A stretch of 64,000 nt of DNA, taken from positions 5,580,001 to 5,644,000 of the forward strand of contig JAUEDM010000002.1 in NCBI GenBank assembly GCA_033439685.1. Reading direction: 5' to 3'. Of the stretch, positions 59,267 to 64,000 are shown piece by piece. The DNA is from Apodospora peruviana. Its lineage: Eukaryota; Ascomycota; Sordariomycetes; Sordariales; Lasiosphaeriaceae. Position numbers and translations under genes: made by a program. The notes beneath the pieces are model-generated. The model saw only the letters and a program-made list of their open reading frames with translations. It was not told the DNA's origin and did no database searches. Within the stretch, counting starts at the first letter, position 1; every line of letters begins with the position of its first letter.

Positions 59267-59689
59267 AGTACATCCGGCAAATAGGTGGTAGGTTCAGGTT
59301 GCGAGTGGCTATGAACTTGAGAATGCTTGGGAAGAGTTTTAGTGTTTATGAGGTGACTTGATCAACCTCAGGGGTCCGAAGCTGAGGATTAAGGTATATT
59401 CCATACCGCGTACGTTTACGTGAATGGATGGTAAAGTTTCTTACATGACTTTTCTTACTGTGATGGGCTACACCCAGGTGCCAGCACCCCGACTGCTGCC
59501 TTCATCAACTTTTCCCCAAAAGCAACTTGATCTTTCTCCAAACATCCAGTGTCGTCAACCCCGACAACCACTTGCCTTGTAATATCTTAATACCAGCTAC
59601 CTGTCTCGATTTTGCAGCAGCTTCTCATTCTTTCCGTCACGGCGAGACCAATGCGAAAGTATATTCGCAAACATTTCGGTTCGAAACGA
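59267..59689. other. Intergenic region
   Basis: 423 bp between the DUF1996 gene and the HET pseudogene; no feature recognised. Confidence 0.5.
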
Positions 59690-61687
59690 TGAATCACGCC
59701 GGCCAGCAGTCGTCGGAAGAGGGGGTGTTCCGACCCGTATCAGCCTCTACCCCTGAAGGGGTACATCAGAACGGCCGTCACCCATCCTGCGGCAGCGTTT
59801 GAAAATGAGATTGGCATATCTCTGCAGCAGCGAGTGAAGTTCGGCAAGAAGAATCCACCCAACTACGAAGCCCTGTCCTATGTCTGGGGTTCGCCCGACA
59901 ACCCGGAATCCGTCCGCGTGGCCGATGACAACGGACCCAGTTCAACCCTTTTCGTGACACAGAACCTGGCTTGCGCTCTGCGACACCTTCGGTACGCCGA
60001 CCAACCACGGACGATGTGGGTCGACGCCATCTGCATCGATCAGTCCAACGGCGAGGAGAAGGGACCGCAAGTCGCCTTCATGGGCGAGATCTTCCGACTG
60101 GCACCACGTGTGGTAGTGTCGCTGGGGCCCGAACGAGACGGTAGCGACCACGCTCTGGAGGAGTTGTCCTCTTACGGTTCCCAAATAGCAGAGTGGGACC
60201 GGCCCACATTGAGACTGAAGCCCTCTACAGCTGCGACGGATCCAACCCTCAGTGACAGGCGGGTCCCTACACCTTTCAAAGGCCCGACGTTGTCGTCCAT
60301 CTACCACCTACTCTGCCGTCCGTGGTTTGAAAGACTGTGGATTGGACAAGAGATATTCCTGGCGGACGCCGCCCAAGCAGTCGTAGTATGTGACTCCCGT
60401 CAGGTGCCTTGGTTGTGGCTCCACAACGCACTCGCCGCGCTTAAGGAGAAATCGTTTTACGGCGGCCTCCCAGAGTCCACGGAGCTGTCCCTTCGGCTGG
60501 GATATCTAGAGGGGTTAGTAAGGCAAGACTCGAAAGCGCATATTGAGAGGCTACGATATGACTTCGACAACACTAAGTGCGGCGATCCTCGAGACCGCAT
60601 CTTTGCCATCCTGGGTTTGATGGATGACGACGGCAAAGAAGTAGAAATCGTGGCAGACTATACCAGGACGACAGCACAGGTCTACCATGATTTAGCAGTG
60701 CGTGTTCTCAACCACTACTAAACTCCTTTTATTCTTTATTAATGCGAATACCGTCCGGGCGGATCAGAGATCGATGGCCTTCCGAACTGGGCTCCGGACT
60801 GGTCTAAGGCCATCGAAGTGGATTTGGAGCCTCCTCTTTGTGCCTCGTCACAATTTCGATCATGCTTTCAACTCCCTGAACCTGGGATTCTGAGAGTGGC
60901 CGGCGTATCTTGCGCCGTGATCGAAAACGTTTACCAAACTCATATCCAGCTGAGCGACACAAGACCTGAAGTTGTCGAGAAACTCCACCAGATGCATTCG
61001 AAGCTAGACCTTGAACAAGCTTCTGGAAGTGTCCTCGACGATTGTGTCCGCACCCTTATATGTGACTGATTGAATGATCGTTTCTACCCCCTGGAAGACT
61101 CCTATCCTGGCCTCGAGCATGGCCGAGCTGTGCTGAGAATGGCGGCGTCTGCGACAAAGTCAGCATACCCTGACCTTATGTGTCACATCGAATGCGAATA
61201 TATGTTATGGAGATTTTTGGATTCAATAATACACCATGGACGTGGGAGGGTATTGTTCAAGACTACCGGGGTAAATGGTTCGAGTTATGTGGGATATGCT
61301 CCGGCTTCAGGTCAACCCGGAGACCAAATCTGCGTCCTACTTGGCTGCCGGCGGCCCATAACTTTGAGACCGCTCGGTCAGGGTCGGTTCCTGGTGATAG
61401 GAGTGTGCTTCATGCCCGGTATTATGGAAGGCGAAGCCTTGCTCGGGCTTCTCCCACCGCATCTTAAGCAGGTAGCGACTGTTGAGCGAGGACGGGGGTT
61501 GTACCATACGTTCTTGGATACAACCACCGACTCTACTATAGATATGGATCCAAGACTGAGTCTCTTACCGATTGATCTTGTCGGAGTTCGGGAGAGAATG
61601 CAATATAACAGCAATACGACAATCGACGTTGATCCTGAGATTCTACGGGGACGAGGAGTGGATATTACATATTTTGATCTCGTCTAG
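59690..61687 (+). pseudogene. HET-domain (heterokaryon incompatibility) gene, disrupted
   Basis: The HET domain is clear (YEALSYVWGSPDNP, LRHLRYADQPRTMWVDAICIDQ, MGEIFRLAPRVVVSLG, LLCRPWFERLWIGQEI, GDPRDRIFAILGLM), and the same frame runs to 61687 with the usual C-terminal region (LPNWAPDWSKAIEVD, FMPGIMEGEALLGLL). Four lesions break it. The ATG at 59690 is out of frame with the domain because of what looks like one extra G near 59737. In-frame stops follow: TAA at 60719-60721, TAA at 60740-60742 and TGA at 61067-61069. Each stop fits a C-to-T change of CAA or CGA. HET proteins trigger cell death after fusion of unlike strains and are often lost or hypervariable. No intron removes all three stops. 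Confidence 0.82.
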
Positions 61688-62599
61688 CGGAATGAATATG
61701 GAAACAAAGGGTCTCTCTAGGATTAAACCAGTAAATAGGTAACAAGCCTCTTCTTATTTAATGCACTTACCTATGCATACTGGGATTTTCTATTATAATG
61801 ACAGGTATGTGCGAAGGACTTCGACGCATTCAAGGGCTGGCCTCCATCCTTGTTACATACGGGCCATGGCACTGCAGCTGTGCCATTACTACACATTGGA
61901 AATGGAAACCCTCTGTTGTCTACCGCGTGCAGTGACCTCTGGAAGCTGTGTCCGTTTCCACAATACTATACCTCTGGAGGGATTAAACGTTAGTGAGTTC
62001 ATTTGCCAGGTCCTGGTCTGAACAAGAAAATGCCTTTCATATCCTCATCCCTCATAATTATAAGCCAAGTTTATTTTCCCTGGACGGATGCTAGACATTC
62101 AAAACCCATTCCACCCTCACTACTATTACCTTAATAAACAACACTTTTCCACTATCGTCATAACTTCACCGCTGCCATCAACAGCACTATCATCACCACT
62201 ACTATCAAAGTATTGTCTCATGTCCAGGCCTTGCAGTAGACCAAGTTGTACGCCCCTGCATCTTTGTATCAGAGCAAAGAATCTTACTATATCTGACTCT
62301 TTCCTTTGCTTAGGTAGTTTCTCTTTCTGCTTTTGTAGCCTAGTGAGAACAGGTACTACGTCTTGACTGTCCATGATTCTCTAGAGTCTAGACAGACCGC
62401 ACACGATATACATGCGCACCTAAACCTGCGGGCAGCAATAACAAACACGGGTACAACCAACACGTCTAGTGGTTTATGAAGTTCAATTCCCACACATCTC
62501 TATATCATATCGCCTAACCACTCGCCCCAATCCACTCGACACAGCCTACAGCACTACCCTACCTGCACCCAACCATGAAGCCAAATTATCCCGTTCTGA
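61688..62599. other. Convergent intergenic region
   Basis: About 0.9 kb with 3' UTRs of both neighbours; nothing else recognised. Confidence 0.5.
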
Positions 62600-63844
62600 T
62601 TAGATCTCGTCGTGCATATTGCACACATTCTCGTCGATATCCAGCTCCGGTTTGAAGCCGCCCATCTGCTCAACCGCACCGTGGTTGTTGGTGGTGTAGA
62701 TGGCCACGTTGGCCACAGCCGAAGTCTGCTTGAGGTGCGCGTCGTAGAACTTGAGGTACATGGTGTTGCTATGCATCTTCTCGCTCTCCATGCCGTCGCT
62801 GGACAGGAGACACTGCAGCTGGTCGCTGAGGGATTCGCGCGTCTTCTTGTGCTCCACCAGCCGGTCGGGGTCCCGATCGACGAGCATCTTTGCTCGCACG
62901 TCGATGCCGTTGCCGTCGGAAAAGATGTCGTCCTCTGCGCGCCTTTCCGGTGACAACGACGAGACGCCGCCGCCGAATGCGGCCCGTATGGCAAATGTGC
63001 CGTCGGTATCGTTGATGTCCGTGTAGGAGAAATGGAAACCCTGGTGGCCGGCATCATCATCGTCGACCGACGACGACGACGACGACGACGACCTGACGCT
63101 AAAGACGGACCGCATCACGCCGCCCACACCACCACTGTCGACATCACCCCTCTTGCTGTGGTGGACGGCCCCCGGGGTGACGGTGTCGTTCCAGAAGCCG
63201 ACGTGGCGCACGTCGAGGCCGTCGAGACCACCAAACGCGTCGGCGAGCAGCTCGTCGGGGAAGCCGGCGACATCATCTCGCTTGAACGGGAGCCTGTTGC
63301 GCGCGTCCCACAGGAAGGCCTTGACGGTGCTGATGGTGGTGGCAGAGGTGGCCGCCAGGAAAAACACGCTGAAGAACATGGCGAGGGCGTCGGCGGCGCA
63401 CTTGAGCCCCTTCAGCACCTTGTCCTTGGTTACTTCTGCTACGGCCGCCTCGCGACAGCCGTCGATTAGGCCCGCCCAGCCCAGCAATATTATCTTCGAT
63501 GTGACAAACGTTCCGGCCACCGCGATGACTCCCGGTCTGTTGGAGTTCATCCAGTCCACCCAGTCGAAGTGGTCGAACTGCCGGGTTTCCAGACCTGCGG
63601 GTCGCACTCATCTGGTTAGCGGCTGAGCGATTCCATTACGATCTTTCTAGGGTCGTCCTGTTCTCTTACCGGTGGTAGGACCGCGAGCAGCGTCCAGTTC
63701 GTCAGAGACATGGCGATTGAGATGGACTGTGGCAGGAGCCAGGCCGGAGTCGACGTGCTCGATTGATGGCAGAGAAGCCGCCAACGCGTGAAGGGGGGCA
63801 CCGAGCATGGGGAGCAGAGCGGTCCGAAGGCAAATTAAAGGCAT
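62600..63844 (-). CDS. Membrane-associated or secreted protein, unrecognised
   Basis: 389 aa from complement(62600..63594, 63670..63844), 75-bp intron. The N-terminus (MPLICLRTALLPMLGAPLHA) looks like a signal peptide. Two moderately hydrophobic segments follow (around GVIAVAGTFVTSKIILLGWA and ALAMFFSVFFLAATSATTIS), then a long hydrophilic region with a serine run encoded by a TCG/GAC-type triplet repeat (63062-63090) and C-terminal motifs TNNHGAVEQMGGFKPELDIDENVC. I recognise no family. The splice join preserves frame and the composition is coherent. It could be an ER or surface protein with a large luminal domain. The exact exon 2 start is uncertain by a base or two. Confidence 0.62.
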
Positions 63845-63888
63845 TTTTGCCGGAATTGGGACATGTGTGTGTAGGTAGGTATGTATCT

Positions 63889-63890
<2 letters not shown>

Positions 63891-63924
<34 letters not shown>
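63891..63924. repeat. (GT)n microsatellite
   Basis: 17 GT units about 50 bp upstream of the last gene's ATG, probably in its 5' UTR or promoter. Followed by the window end with nothing else seen. Confidence 0.9.
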
Positions 63925-63926
<2 letters not shown>

Positions 63927-64000
63927 GCGTTGCAGTGAGTGTTGTCCACCAAAGTCAGATGACAAAAAGAATATTTTAAAAGACAAGAGAAATGCTATGA

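Overview
This window comes from a filamentous ascomycete (Pezizomycotina), most likely a sordariomycete. The genes are split by short introns (about 50-135 bp) with CTRAC-type branch sites. They include fungal housekeeping genes (Sec61 alpha, homoaconitase, Pol alpha subunit B) and typical mould accessory genes (Zn2Cys6 regulator, DHA2 transporter, GH11 xylanase, HET, LysM and GH18 genes). Exon joins were worked out by hand from reading frame, GT/AG sites and recognised family sequence. No transcript or database evidence was available.

Layout. 1.3-7.9 kb holds housekeeping genes: SEC61 (-), tRNA isopentenyltransferase MOD5 (+) and mitochondrial homoaconitase LYS4 (-). 9.4-15.7 kb holds a Zn2Cys6 regulator and a 14-TM drug-efflux type transporter. 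16.2-20 kb holds three small single-pass membrane proteins, two of them tail-to-tail paralogues. 20.6-26 kb holds a GT31-like glycosyltransferase, a 3-kb gene-free stretch with a solo LTR, and a secreted xylanase. 26.5-38.5 kb is a dense block: pICln, an unknown His-rich protein, MFAP1-like splicing factor, POL12, a Sec14-like lipid transfer protein, an MDR oxidoreductase and a PAQR/Izh receptor with a 13-nt microexon. 39.3-46.8 kb holds a divergent pair, a multi-LysM protein and a CBM18-GH18 chitinase. Both carry several frame breaks and look like pseudogenes. 48.4-64 kb holds an unknown coiled-coil protein, a GT32 mannosyltransferase, a class II aldolase, a BTB protein whose acidic tail lies behind an in-frame TAG, a DUF1996 secreted protein, a broken HET gene and an unknown membrane/secreted protein.

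The main theme is contrast. Core genes are intact, while several accessory genes linked to chitin, self/non-self recognition or signalling are decayed. The nonsense codons found are all explicable as C-to-T changes (CAA, CAG or CGA to stop), alongside small indels. The LysM gene and its divergent chitinase partner have decayed together. No complete transposon, CRISPR array, rRNA or tRNA gene was recognised.
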